A stretch of DNA of 64,000 nucleotides from Megamerina dolium. Taxonomy: Eukaryota; Arthropoda; Insecta; Diptera; Megamerinidae. The stretch is taken from contig OY978526.1 of assembly GCA_963854835.1 (NCBI GenBank), forward strand, positions 21,110,334 through 21,174,333, in the 5' to 3' direction. A program made the position numbers and the translations under genes. Within the stretch, counting starts at the first letter, position 1; each line of letters starts with the position of its first letter. The notes beneath the pieces are model-generated. The model did no database searches. It had not been told where the DNA came from and saw nothing but the letters and a program-made list of their open reading frames with translations. Of the stretch, positions 49,536 through 62,370 are shown piece after piece.

Positions 49536-50415
49536 GTTATGTATTCGGTACGGAGATAGGGCACAGGAGCATCCTGTCAATGTTATGTAGCTGTGTAAAT
49601 GAGGCGCAAATACCAATGGAAGGAACGGGTAGGCTAAAGATGACTGGAAAGTCACACAGAACGCTCATTGAAGACGACCTCACAGATGATGTATGTGAGG
49701 ACATCAGTATTTTCACTGATGGCTCATTAATGGATGGTAGGGCGGTTGCTGGAATTTTCTATAATGAGTTGAGACTGCCATGCACTCTGAATCTGGGAAG
49801 ATACGTATCGTATCGGTCTATCAAGCAGAATGGCTTGGTTTAATGCATGCGTTAGACCATCTACTGGATGGAAAGGTGCAAGGTAAGTTGGCGCTCGTAA
49901 AATGTGTTCAGAAACTTAACGGATGTGCTCGTAGTAATGCGATTACTCTTATGTAGGTGAAGGGACACATTGGTATAGAAGAAAATGAAGTTGCAGACGC
50001 CTTGGCTAGACAAGGATCTGAAGCTGAGTTTTATGGACCAGAACCAGTAGTTGCTCTTAGCAACGGGACGGTGAAGGAAAAGGTTGAAAAGTGGATAAAG
50101 AAACTCCATCTCACGAGATGGGAGGACTTATCCACTTGTAGACAGGCAAAGGCTTCATTGAGGCTATCAAAGGGCAGTGAATCGGGGAGGGCTCTCAGTA
50201 TAGGACGATTGACTCTAAGCTGGGAAGAGGAGGATGCTGACATTTGCAGATTATGCATGGAAGAGGCAAAGACGGCGGCGCACGCACATAGTGTGCAAGT
50301 GTCCTGCACACAAATAATTAACACACGATTTGGGGGACGAAAAGCGACCCAGATAAGTAGTCTAATTCGGCTAATCCCTAAAATATATATAAGTATGTTT
50401 GGACAAAAATCTTAA
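49536..50415 (+). pseudogene. LINE RNase H domain and C-terminal tail
   Basis: ISIFTDGSLMDGRAVAG (about 49705) is the first RNase H motif. A stop follows, then VKGHIGIEENEVADALAR (about 49955-50005) and GPEPVVALSN, then LSIGRLTLSW and the Cys/His motif CRLCMEEAKTAAHAHS (about 50245-50290), ending at 50415. The C-terminal frame of 152 codons from about 49957 is uninterrupted. It has no RT domain here, and is of a different LINE type from the piece it adjoins. Confidence 0.8.
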
Positions 50416-52450
50416 GTAGTAAAAATTAATAGAAGTCGATCATATATGTATTTCACCCTTATAGGAGCACTCTGATAGAGATGGGGGCGAAATTTCAAAT
50501 ATGTATCGACAATTTTGTAGGGAAGTCCACCTAAGGAGTAGAGGGAGGGGGTAGAAATTTTTAGATATGTCAATGAGAAAAATTAATGATGGTCGGTCGG
50601 TTTGAGGGATAATTCTGGGTTTTTTTTTAATAAATTTTTCAATTACATTACAATTTTTCAAAGTAGCATTGGATTCGTATTCGAAATATGTTTTGAAATT
50701 GTATTGATTTTCCACTTGATCTATATTTGTAATACTTTTTATGTACATAGTCGAACTGATCTATCATTCTTCATAATGAGTCATAATGAATTACAAGTTC
50801 ATTATATTGACTTTGAGAAAAGAAGAAATTATTGTACCAACTTATTTCATTTTAGTACTCTCATTAAAAAAAAAAAAAAAGGAAATATGTTATACTTTAA
50901 GCCCCAAAGGGCACCTTGGCTCTCTTCCATTACTATTCCATTACTCTTCCAACCCTCGACCTACAGATTAGTACTCTCATAGGAGGGTAAAAAATAGAAA
51001 AAACACCCTTTATATATGTATCAACATGCACACCATTTATGTGGATTATCAGAATGATGAAAAGAATTTTAATGGCTTTGGACAATGCTTACTATATATG
51101 TATATGTTCGACTATATTCATATACTTACTCCTTATAAAGGAAACCTTATGACGACACAGACGATTGGGTAGCTGGTTAACTTGGTATAGATAAGTGTAA
51201 GACGTAAGACGTATTGCAAAAAAAAAAAATGACGCCTTCTAAGCGTTAAATAACAACAAAAGTGAAGTGAAGTGAATCTTGAAGAAAAATCATTCGAAGG
51301 AAATCAAGCAACCACATTTGCTCGCATGCCATGCGGCAAACATATTGCTGGCAAACACAAACAAAACCTAAAGAGGAAAAATAATTCCTTTGTTGTCGTC
51401 GTCGTCGTCGTCGTCATCGTCGTCATCGCCGTCGTCGTCATCACCGTCATCATAGTCGTCATAGTCGTCTTAATGGCGTTAAATGTGCGTGCACTCAATC
51501 GTTCGCACTAAGCAACTCACAACTCACAACTCACGACATCTCATTTCAATGAGCTAACCTCATGCAATAATATTATTTTTATGGATTTGTTAATCCAAAG
51601 CACTTCTGTTTGATGATGTGCAAAGAAACGAACAGCAGCAACAGCAGCCAAGGGATATGTGAAATGTATGAAAAAATAAAAAAAATAAAAATTAATACAC
51701 ATATTCTTATTGTAATCATCTCTGTAGGGAACACCCTACACATCAAAATCTACATATACACGTACACCTATGATATTGTTTCATGTTTATACGGAGCTGT
51801 TGTGTTAATTATGATATGAACTCCGATTTCAAGGACGTTCTCATATACTCACTTGTATATGAGTAGTCTATTATATATTTGTATTCATTGTTTGTTGTGA
51901 AGTGCTCACACAAATATTCATTATAACATATAAATATTAGCATTGATTCGAAATGTAATTAAAATACTTTATGTCTTTAAATGTTTGATTATTTAATGTA
52001 CATATTATTCGTATACAATATGTATTGTTTATTTATAACACCTGCAGTCATAACAGCAGGATACTTTAAACATTATACTTAGTCAGCAATTAGGGCAATG
52101 CAGGGTATCATCGTTATAAAAGATCGTATAGATAACATATATATTTATTATATAAATAAATACTTGTATGTCATCATAATGTTAAACACATTTTTTTTTT
52201 TGCATTTCAACATTTGAATTAATATTGTCATAAATAAGATCATTTTATGAATAAATCACTTAATATATTTACTGTATAGCCTCAAGAGTGTTGAATTGAC
52301 TCGCAGCGCAAATAGTATACCCGCAATATAAATACAAGATCCTTCATGAGAAAAGGAAACACATGTCAAAGTATTTAATAGTTTTTAAAATTTATGAAAG
52401 TACACAATAATGTCGGTATGAAAATTATACCGACATTAGTGGAAGTGTTG
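50416..52450. other. non-coding DNA
   Basis: No gene seen. Weak family-2 resemblance at 50420-50990; a GTC/GTCATC run at about 51391-51467; otherwise AT-rich. Confidence 0.5.
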
Positions 52451-52452
52451 TA

Positions 52453-53003
52453 CATTCTGTCAAATAAGTACCCGGAAATTTTAATTTTTAATTTTCCCTC
52501 TGAGAATACTTCAAAAACAATTTTTTCCCAGGTTGGCACAACTGTCAGCCACTATTCTGTGAATTTTTATTGCTATGTGTCATTTAGTTTGGTTACGACG
52601 TCATTAGGAACAAGTCAACCTTTTGTGTGCGTTGCGATTTTTACTATGGATAAAAATATCGAACAAAGAGTTTGTGTGAAATTTTTGTGTGTTACAAACG
52701 AAATTTCTTGTGCCAAAACGTTGGAAATGTTGAAAAAAAAAACATTTGGTGATTCAACCATGTCGAAAAAAAATTTCACACAAACTCTTTGTTCGATATT
52801 TTTATCCATAGTAAAAATCGGAACGCACACAAAAGGTTGACTTGTTCCTAATGACCCCGTAACCAAACTAAATGACACATAGAAATAAAAATTCACAGAA
52901 TAGTGGCTGACAGTTGTGCCAACCTGGGAAAAATTTTTTTTTTGAAATATTCTCAGAGAGAAAATTAAAAATAAGAATTTCCGTGTACTTATTTGACAGA
53001 ATG
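52453..53003. mobile_element. fold-back MITE from a mariner 5' end, copy 2
   Basis: 551 bp. The arms of about 235 nt (52453-52687 and 52769-53003) are inverted copies of each other and surround a loop of about 80 nt. Ends CATTCTGTCAAATAAG; TA flanks at 52451-52452 and 53004-53005. In the left arm an ATG at 52646 opens MDKNIEQRVCVKF; the loop continues with ISCAKTLEMLKK and GDSTMSK, the start of a mariner transposase, before the sequence turns back on itself. Each arm thus equals mariner terminal repeat, leader and first codons. Confidence 0.9.
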
Positions 53004-53005
53004 TA

Positions 53006-53984
53006 TAAATATGATTTTTTCCAGATGCTTGCAGCCACTTGTTAGAAGCTTCGCAGATAAAGAAATATTTGAGACATTTTAATGAAATTTAGCATAAAGT
53101 GTCTCTAATCCAATGGCAGAGGCTCTGTGGAAAATTAGCACAATTGATTTAGTGCAACATCCACACGAAGCAAACAAGAAGACTGACGAATATTTAGGCT
53201 TTATTCATTTCCAGTATAAAATCGTTTGAATGACCGATTCTATATTTTCGAATTTCGATTTTAAGAAAATTGATTTTTCAGATAAACAATTGTAAGAGAT
53301 TTGCCCACATAATTAAGATGTTTCATGTGGGTGCAAACGAAAGGGCAACGACATCAAATATCATTATCTTAAACATCAGTTGACATTGTCAAATATTGAA
53401 ATTACACATCCCAAAATAGATTTAGGTGAAAAGCGAATGTGTATTATTTTTTTGGAAAATTAATCTGATGCTACCAGACTATAATGCCCACTACAAAGTC
53501 ACATTTGCCGTATACTTTGGTCTTTCGTAGAGCACTTGTGAGTTTTCACTTTATCATATATGGCAATTCTGCTAATTTTTTAATATATTTATTAGACAGC
53601 TAATGCATAATTTTGGTCGAAAAATTAATAGTATGAGATACCAACAGACCATAAAGTCACTCTGACGCAGCTCAGGTCGCGATACAGTAAATTCCACAAT
53701 AATTATCTATCGAGAATTAATCCTAAAATACCGAATGCCCCGATTTTGGTCAATCACCGCACGACACAGTTCACCATATTCAATTGTCCCTTGCACCGCA
53801 CACATTTGACACCCATACAGCTCTGGACACACCCACTTGAGGTGGCTACATTTTTAGGACTTGACTACGACGAGGACACGAGCCAACAATAGCTTGTACG
53901 TGCTGACGACGATATAAATTTAAGTTGCTACAAAAACAACAACTATAAAGATACCTAAGATACTTGTGAGATATTGCTTCGCCT
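53006..53984. other. unassigned sequence
   Basis: No gene or element recognised. Some stretches (53660-53900) are less AT-rich and may be old element remains. Confidence 0.45.
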
Positions 53985-54590
53985 GGTGTGGCAATTCCGC
54001 GTATTCGCTTATTGCCCCAAAAGGCAAATGAGCTTCATTGCTGAAGAAAATTGCTTGTGTGAGATATCATCATCTATGGCCTATTTGTGCAGCACCCAAT
54101 TTAAAGTTTCTAGAAATTTGTAAGGTAGGAGCCATAATACATCGTAGAAGAAGACTAAAAACTGAACAAGTCCTCGCAATATTAAATTTGAGTAGTCCGA
54201 CACACTGTCATTAAATACAGTAATATTTTAGGTAGATTATACATTGCGTTTAGAAAACCTGTAGATAGCATTAAAAGAATGGCACTGGAATGGAATCCAC
54301 GTGGGAGCAGAGGTCGAGGTCGGCCAAAAAATACTTGTAGTAGATCGATATTGCGCCGATGCTAACCGATGTTAACACAAAATGGAACGGCACAAAAATA
54401 ACAGCACAGAACCGTGTACTATGGAAGAGTCTTATTGAGGCCCTATGCTCCCAAGAGAAGTGAACGAGGAAAAAAAACAAATACATTGCGATGATACACA
54501 GGCGTTACAATATCTTTGCCCCATGCCATTTCTTCGGATCTCAATAATCTTTTGGGTAAAGTAGTAGCTCTATAAGAGAGATATACCTTA
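53985..54590 (-). pseudogene. old DD41D (rosa-type) relic, split by a LINE
   Basis: Minus-strand fragments match rosa: an N-terminal segment around 54490-54540 (KDIVTPVYHR against TDIVRPVHHR in rosa-1), DNA matching the 'gatattttcggtggtac' stretch near 54222, and IFFSNEAHL near 54030-54055. It is much more diverged than the four rosa copies and interrupted at 54249-54480. Confidence 0.7.
54249..54480 (+). mobile_element. 5'-truncated LINE tail with 10-bp target duplication
   Basis: Encodes RMALEWNPRGSRGRGRPKN and later AQNRV- or HRTVYYGR-type pieces in shifted frames, the usual C-terminus of insect LINEs, then an A-rich tail (54467-54480). ATACATTGCG is found on both sides (54239-54248 and 54481-54490), and removing the insert restores continuous rosa-type sequence. 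Confidence 0.8.
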
Positions 54591-54599
54591 TATTATCCA

Positions 54600-56074
54600 C
54601 TAAAATCTTGGTCAATTATTGCAATGGCACTTTTAGCACTATCCACATTTAACATGACTGAAAGAGAAGCTTGGCTAATGTTGATCAGAGCAATTATTGC
54701 CGAATACTCCCCAATCACGGATGATGGTGTAGAAGTTCCACCACCCGAACATGACGAGGTCAGAGAAGTCAATTTTAGGCTGAAAAACAACAAGGCTGCA
54801 GGTGTAGACTAATGGTGATGAGCTGCTCACCAGCATGCACCAGCTCATATTAGCATCGCATACAAGATTCTATCGAGCATAATGTGTGAAAGATTGAAGC
54901 CTATGATTAACAAGCATATGCTTCAAAATTAGATCGACACACTCCATCTATTTGCTGATTATAAAGCCATTTTCGACAGTCCGGCAACGGATTACCTCTA
55001 CACAACAATGTCTGAGTTCGATATTAATGCGAAGCTCATTCGTCTTTGCAGAATAATACGGCATAATTTGCCTTGTGCAGTGAAAATTGGAAAGGACCTC
55101 TTAAAACCCCGTTTGGCCGTTCAATACTGAACGGGATTTCAGACAAGGTGATTCGTTATCGTGCGACTTCTTCAATCTTATTATGGAGAAAATAATACGA
55201 GCTGTTGATCTACGACATAATAGCACTATCTTCAAGAAAACTGTCATGCTGCTGCCGTATGCCGACGATATTGATATAATCGGCACGAACACGCGAGCAG
55301 TCAGTGCAGCATTCTCAGAGAGAGTCATGCCGAATGGGTCTTATGGTGAACGACGGCAAGACGATGTATCTAGTGTCAACAAACAAAGAGTCCCGACGTC
55401 TTGGACAGCACATCACTGTTGACAACTACGCTTTTGAAGTAGTAAGGGACTTTGTCTATCTTGGAACCAACATTAACAGCAGTAATGACGTCACTCTGGA
55501 GATATTGCGAAGGATCACTCTTGCTCACAGGTGCTACTTTGGTCTAAGTAAGCAATTGAGAAGTCGAGTCCTCTCTCGAAGGACGAAAACCACACTCTAC
55601 AAGTATCTCATCATGCCTGTCCTTATATATGGCGCTGAAGCCTGGACAATTCCACCTTAGATGAGAGAATGCTCGAGAGTTTTCTCCAGGAAAGTCCTAC
55701 GCAAGTTCTTTGGACCTATTTGCGTTGGCGGCGAGTATCGAATAAGGTACAACCATGAGCTGTATGAGCTGTATGCAGACACCGAAATAGTAAAGCGCAT
55801 TAAAATTCAGCGACTGCACTGGCTAGATCATGTTGAGCGAATGCAAGAACACGCTCCGGTTAAGAAGATGTTATATTCGGAACCCGCTGATGGATGACGC
55901 AGAAAAGGCAGACCTAAACTCCAGTAGAAAGACCAAGTACTGGAGAACTTGACAGCGTTTGGAGTTTCTAACTGGCGCCAGTTAGCGAAGGAAAGCGTTG
56001 GTTGGCGAAGCGTGCTACTAAATTCGACCTAAATCGATTTTCGGTTGTAATGGCGGCATATGTAAGTAAGTAAT
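54600..56074 (+). pseudogene. LINE reverse transcriptase relic, most complete copy
   Basis: In order and in shifting frames: VEVPPPEHDEV and RLKNNKAAGVD (RT start, about 54730-54812), CERLKPMINK (about 54890), DYKAIFDSPATDYLY (about 54960), YADDIDIIGTNTRAVSAAF (about 55258-55315, the catalytic YADD box), VSTNKESRRLGQH, YFGLSKQLRSRVLSRR, YGAEAWTIPP-stop, VFSRKVLRKFFGPICV, RLHWLDHVERMQEHAP. The 3' end has CATTACAACC-type sequence inverted as GGTTGTAATGGCGGC and a short GTAA tail ending near 56074. Same family as 2719-3575 and 48768-49515. Many frameshifts. Confidence 0.85.
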
Positions 56075-59070
56075 GTACATGGGTATAGTAGGCTGGGTCG
56101 ATTCGCATCGAATGGTTGTTTATGAATTTAGAAAAGCGAAAGATTTTTCTACAAATCGGTAACCTAACGTCAAAGTTATGATAATAAAATTAATTTTTGA
56201 CTCTCTTTAGGGCTATTCAAAAAGAGAAAACTCGAAATAGTCCCGAAATTCTCTTAAAGCAGGCTTTCAATGGAGTGCTAGGCATTTGAAAACTTTGCTT
56301 GAAATTTTATGGACTAAAAGAATTCACCACAATGACTTGTTTTTTTTCTGTGCCCTGTATATTGATATGTAAAAAAAAAAAATTATATTAATACAATAAC
56401 AATAAGACAATTACGGTACGTGCGAAATACAATTATAGGACCACACATATATATAGCATAACTATGTATCTACAATGGAAGCATATAATTAGGGATTATA
56501 TTTCACACAAATAAGTCCACAATGACAAATATGTATGTATTGCTTCATATGAGCTTTCAGTACGAGTACAAGTTTGTAATACAATATATACACAGTAGAG
56601 TGTCAACAACTAATTACTAAAGTAAATGTACATATGTACTGATGTATGTATGTATGTAACTACTGTACAGCTGCCAATCGTTCAAGTACTAAAATGCCAG
56701 TACTTGTAGTCCAGTGCAGTTCAGCAGCTCCGTATTAAACCAATTTTGGTGTTGATGTCAATTAAAAAAAAATAAAAAATAAAAAATAAAAAATAAAATA
56801 GTATTGTAAAAGATTTCAATTCTCAATTCTACTGATATCAAGCTATAAGAGTATATGGCTTGGTTAGTTGTTGGTTTGATTGTTGCCTTATGCGAACAAA
56901 TGCGAAGCTGCTGCTGCTGCTGCTGTTACATATTCGTAGTTATTCATTTTATCTTAGCAATATGGTTGGGACATCTTCTCTGTATACGATCCACACACAC
57001 ACACACACACACACATACACACACACACACAGCTTACATGCATATAGATCGCAATATAGCGGCATTATAGGTACTACTCATAGGTAGCATATATAGTATT
57101 TGTTTCACATGTTGATGCAATTAAGAGCAAATCGTATTCGAAGACAACATACAATTTGTTGAAATGCCTTGGGTGCATTGGTAATATGTAAGTTGGATTG
57201 TTTGTTCACTTACTGGTTGAAAGATAACACGAGTGCACACACAAACAATTGCTATTTGTTGTTGTTGTTGTTGTTGTTGTAAATGTTTAATGCCGTAACA
57301 TGCGGCATGTTAGCTCAAACTCAAATGGCCATTGTTGAATCACATTTGTCTTTGTTTTTAATAATGCAAAATGATGAGGCAAAGGATGAAGCAAAAGAAT
57401 AGAAGGAAGAAGAAGAAGAAGAAGAGGCAAATTAATTACTATGATGTAATATAGTCTATAATTCTTTTACTTATTATTATTTTTTCTTTTTTGTTGTTTC
57501 AATGTTTTTTTTTCTATTTTTTTTCGTTCTACTCGTTACTCGACGTTAGAATATTTGCGATGTGAACCGAAACGATGGTGTTTGTATATATTGTTAATGA
57601 GAGCCCATGAGCAAAAATAACAACAACAGCTGACAATAGCGGGAAAAATGTTAAAATGACATTAATTTCACACATAACCAACAACACCAGCACAAACACC
57701 ACCACCATTACCAGTGGTAAGCAACATCTATGGCACGGCCAAGCAAATATTACAAACATTACATTTCACACATACATACATACATACATACATACATACG
57801 CACATATGTACTTGTACTTATCTGTCTCTTCAATGAACAAAAAGACTAAAGTTCTATGAACTGACTTTACTGATGGCGACAACGACGACGATGACGACGA
57901 TGATGACGATGATGATGATGATGACGACAACGATGGCGATGGTATGTGATATAATGTGCGCATTGCTTTCATGTGGATAATTAGCGAATGCACAATTATT
58001 GCAACGGTCGTTGATGTTGGTCCTACATTAATCGGGATAACAACGGCCTCCACACTGTTATACATACAAATACAATGTGAATGACAAGTGTAGTGTAGCT
58101 TGACAACTACAGCGTCGTTTAGGTGACGTTTAGTCGCTGCTATCAACATTGCATATTGTTTTTTTTTCTTTCTTATTCTTCTTCTTCTTCTTCTTCTTTT
58201 TTTTGTTGTACTTTGCGCGTGCTCACTATGCGTATCAGCTCAGCTCATCAGTAACAGTAGTGTGTATGTGTATGTGTGTGTGATTTAGTTTATATAATTA
58301 TGTCTATTGCCTGTGTAATATTACTTTATTTTATCACTACCACTATGGATGACTCTTTTTAGAGTACAATACAATGATAAAAATCTCACATTACAATCAG
58401 ATGAGAAGGATCTCTTCATTAAAACAATATTATATATTGTATCAGTGTAGTAGATACATGTACTTTGTAATGTTAATTGTATTCGCATTGTTGTTGTTTG
58501 TTATTTATATTATTTTATTCTATACAGAATGCAAATAATTGTATTTTTTTCTGTGCATTCTCGAGCTATTTATAACGACGACGACGACGACAACAATGAC
58601 GACGACAACAATGATGACGACGACAGTAACGCTACTGGTAGATAGTATGTAGTTGTAGATTATTGGTGATCACAATCGCTATGATTAATAAAGCACTTTT
58701 AAATTATAGATTCATATCATTGGCAGGCGGGCATAATACATCACATGCCATTGCAAATAGCAATACCAAGCAGGCATTAATTGTAATCATTGTTTGTTTG
58801 CCTAGCCAGCGCTTGTACATGGGGTAATTCAAGTACACGCATGTAGATAATAATTTTTCAATTTTATAATTGATTTTTGTTCAGCATGTATGTACTTCTT
58901 AAACCCTTTCATTATGTAAGAGTATTTGTTGAATGGCTCCAATAAAGTGGCGCTACATGCATCGATCTACTATCACATCATCAATTGAATAACTATCATT
59001 GTTGCTGAATGAATGAATGATAGGCTGATTGTTCGATTACTGACAACAGACAATTACTTATTTACAGCGT
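56075..59070. other. non-coding tract rich in microsatellites
   Basis: No gene seen. (AAAAT)n near 56768-56800, (GCT)n 56906-56926, (CA)n 56992-57032, (TTG)n 57258-57280, (GAA)n 57406-57425, (CATA)n 57770-57799, GAC/GAT runs 57880-57945, (TTC)n 58176-58198, and (GAC)n 58574-58625. Confidence 0.55.
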
Positions 59071-59072
59071 AC

Positions 59073-60270
59073 TTTTTATGGGCGTGGCGGGAGTGACTTT
59101 TATTTCAGTTCGTGCAAATTTCAAACTTATGCATCTACCAATAAATTGAACTGAGACTTAGACAGATTGTAAAATATGCAGTCAACAATATACTTTACCA
59201 AGATAAGTAGGCTTCACTTGCATATATAATCGTGTCTGTCAAGTTTCAGTGTGATAACTTTATATTTTCGCTCAGAAATTGTGATATCACACATTAAGGA
59301 ACAGACTTTTGTATGAGAGATAGATGTAGATTTTAATAGAATCAGTTTATTTCAAAAACAAATCTATTATATAGTAATTTTAATTGTAAATAACAAGTTT
59401 TAGCTTGATAACTTTATATGTTCGTACTAAAAATGGGGAAAATATACCATCCACGACATATTTTCGTATGGGAAGTAGATGTAGTTTTGATTCGATTCAA
59501 TAAATTTTTTAATATATTCACTCTATGATCAAAATAAGTTTATGCAGCAAATTTCATTTCGATAGCATTATATCTTCTCTTAAAAAGTGTGAAATCATAC
59601 CTTCCACAGCACACTTTTATATGGGAGCTAGGTGTGATTTTTATCCAATTCTATTCGATTTGAATTATGTTCATTATGTGTAAATATAATTGTGTGTGTA
59701 TCAAGTTTCAACTTGAAATTTTTATATTTTCGTGCTTAAAGTATGAAAATATAACTTTTGCAACATACTTTTATATGGCAGGTAGTTGCGATTTTTATCC
59801 AATTGAGGATATTTTCATATATGCCTATTATGTAGTAAATATAATTGTAAATGTCAAGTTTCAGCTTGAGAACTTTATATTTTCTCTCAAAAAGTGTGAA
59901 AACATACCTTCAACAACACACTTTTATATGGGAGGTATGCTTAGTATTTATCCGATTCTATATATTTCTATTATTGATCAATTCTGTGATGAAAATAACT
60001 TTACATGCCAAATTTAAGTTTGATAGTGTCATATTTTCATGCGTAAAGTGTGAAAATATACATACAAGAACATACTTTTGTATGGTAGGTAGGTGTAATT
60101 TTTATCAAAATTTGACGATTTTAGAATATATCTTTTATTTGATAAATTTAATCATATGTATCAAGTTTTAGTGCGATAGCTTCACAGTTTCGCATGCTAA
60201 GCTTGAAAAACTACATTCAACAACCTACTTTTGTATTGGAAAAATTCATATTCATTATTATTATATGGGA
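59073..60270 (+). repeat. 155-bp repeat array F
   Basis: Unit-start blocks near 59073, 59309, 59464, 59621, 59772, 59925, 60076 and 60232 (spacing mostly 151-157 bp), each followed by 'gtgatttttatcc'-type sequence, with 'caagtttcagcttgata' between. Confidence 0.75.
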
Positions 60271-60528
60271 GTTAGTAGTGATATTCATCCGATCTCACCG
60301 AGTTATGAACTCATCCATTCGTTGATGAGAGTAATCTTATGTGCCAATTTCCGGCTCGAGCTCTCCATTCTTGGGGCTGCTATCGTCTGAACAGATGGAG
60401 AGGTAGTCTGATAAACACACAGACTAGGCTAAATTTACTAGAGATATGCTTTCTTGTTTTGCAGTGTATTGCAAGGAAGTCCTTAAACTTGTGTTGTGAT
60501 TTGTTTGTTTGCTATTGTTTGCTATTTC

Positions 60529-60571
60529 TCCTTCGAACGGTACCCAACTGCCGGCAAAAATTGACAATTGA
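60529..60571 (+). mobile_element. SINE body fragment
   Basis: 'ccttcgaacggtacccaact' and 'gccggcaaaaattgacaatt' match the body of SINE copy 4 (63.95 kb). Only about 43 bp is recognisable; the flanks are unassigned. Confidence 0.5.
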
Positions 60572-60758
60572 CAAAGAGAAGCTTGTTGGCATCACAATGG
60601 CCATTTCTGGCCTAAGTGTGTCCTCTCAGAGAGAGGGCAGCCACATAACCCAACCTAACCTACTTTTCCAAACCATTACATGTGGTTATCTGAATAAGAT
60701 GAACTATTTTAAAGGCAACATGTTTCTGACAAGATGTAAATGAGCCGCTTTCTATATA

Positions 60759-62014
60759 AAGGGTGATTTTTTAAGAGCCTTCGGAGTTGATTTAAAAAAA
60801 AAGCACATAAAATTTAGAGAAATGTATGAAATCTTTAATTGAGTCGATAAAACGATCTATATAATTCAATGTTTAAAGATGATTTCATGTAAATGTTGAC
60901 CGCGGCTGCGCCTCACATGATTCATAGGCTGGGTCCAATTTTGGCATAGTCTCTCTGCAACATACCGGCCGGTATCTCTCGAATAGATTCTTTAATATTA
61001 CCTTCCAGTACGTCAAGCGTTGCGAGCTTATCGCTATAGACATGAGCCTTAACATAGCCCCACATAAAATAGTGTAAAGGCGTTAAATCGCACGATCTAG
61101 GCGGCCAATTGACCGGTCCCAAACGTGAAATAAACTGTTCACCGAACTCGCCTCTCAATTGGGCCATTGTTTCGAGTTCTGTTCGGTTCTGTGGCACCGT
61201 CTTGTTGAAACCACATGTCAGCCAAATCCAGCTCTTCCATTTTGGGCTAAAAAACAGTCATTGCATGATAGCGTTCACCATTCACAGTAATGTTCCTGCC
61301 TTCGTTGTCTTTGATAAAGTACGGTCCAATGATGCCACCGGCCCATAATCCATACCAAACAGTGCATTTTTTGGAATGCATTAGCAGTTCTTGCAATGTT
61401 TTTGGTTGCTCTTCACAGAAAATACGGCAATTTTGAATGTTCACATATCCATTCAACCAGAAATGAGCTTCATCGCTGAATACAATTTTCCGATAAAAAG
61501 GTGAATGTTCATCCAACTTTGCCAGCGCCCATTCACCAAAAGTTAGCCGTTGTGGTAGGTTATGTGGCTTCAATTCTTGCACCTGCTGTACTTTAAAAGG
61601 TTTTCCACCCAAATTTTTCCGCAAAATTTTCCACGTAGTGGAGTAACAGAGGCCCAATTGCCGCGAACGGCTCCGAATCGATAATTCACGGTGATCAACA
61701 ACACTGGCGGTAGTCATCAGCTGCGATATTTTCCTCCGTCCGCACTCTAGGTATTCGTGTTGGTGGTTTAATGTCCAATAATGTAAATTTGGTGCGAAAT
61801 TTAGTCACAAGATTCCGCAATAGCCGCCTCAGAAGGTCGCCCAAACTGATCATAAAATGAATGAATGAATGAATGAACCGAGCATGAATTTTGATTCATT
61901 CATGGTTAAATTATAGACCAAACTGAACATGTTTGACAGTAACATATTACACGAAAACAGCTGAGCAGCCAAAAACAGTGTTGCCGAAAAGAAAGTTGCT
62001 ATAAAATCACCTTG
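60759..62014 (-). mobile_element. DD41D mariner-like element, second group
   Basis: Left end AAGGGTGATTTTTTAAG (60759); right end, reversed from 62014, CAAGGTGATTTTATAG. A left TA (60757-60758) faces TG on the right (62015-62016), so one target copy has mutated. Length 1256 bp. The 5' non-coding part carries (GAAT)n near 61858-61876. Same group as the element at 41267-43173. Confidence 0.82.
60866..61860 (-). pseudogene. DD41D transposase, frameshifted, third catalytic residue lost
   Basis: N-terminal remains FGRPSEAAI and [10 protein letters not shown] (about 61840-61725), then after a frameshift LSIRSRSRQLGLCYST, IVFSDEAHFWLNGYV (first Asp, about 61480), LWAGGIIGPYF. A further frameshift precedes WFQQDGAT (second Asp, about 61205), and TTPLD is changed to LTPLHYFMWGYV, so the third Asp is His. 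The C-terminus GQHLHEIIFKH ends at 60866. The region before FGRPSEAAI is deleted. Confidence 0.85.
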
Positions 62015-62016
62015 TG

Positions 62017-62368
62017 TTTGCTAGAACATAACTCTATATTATGTTCCACTAACTGGTGAATATATACATAGTTACCTTGGCTCCTGCAGCCCAAAAACTG
62101 TTATCTAACAATGTCATAGGTCTTGCAGTCATCACCATACCATACCTAATGCTAGTTTCAGACTACTGAGTTGTCTTTACATGTTCTCTTTACCTGGTAA
62201 TAATATAAAATCATCCACTAAGTATTCCATTAATGCTTCTAGTATCGGTTCGGTTCTCTATTCAATTCAGGAAATATGAGTGTTATTTGTGACAAATTAT
62301 ATATTGTCTAGATTGTGATGTGACTAGATTATCATAGGTTGCTTATACCTTATTGATTGGCATTATAC
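62017..62368. other. non-coding DNA
   Basis: Nothing recognised between the two DD41D elements. Confidence 0.5.
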
Positions 62369-62370
62369 TA

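Noticed and set aside
51272..51511. Open frame with a valine-rich run
   Set aside because: Produced by a GTC/GTCATC microsatellite; no protein-like sequence outside it.
57870..57945. Poly-aspartate coding segment
   Set aside because: A GAC/GAT microsatellite without flanking coding sequence.
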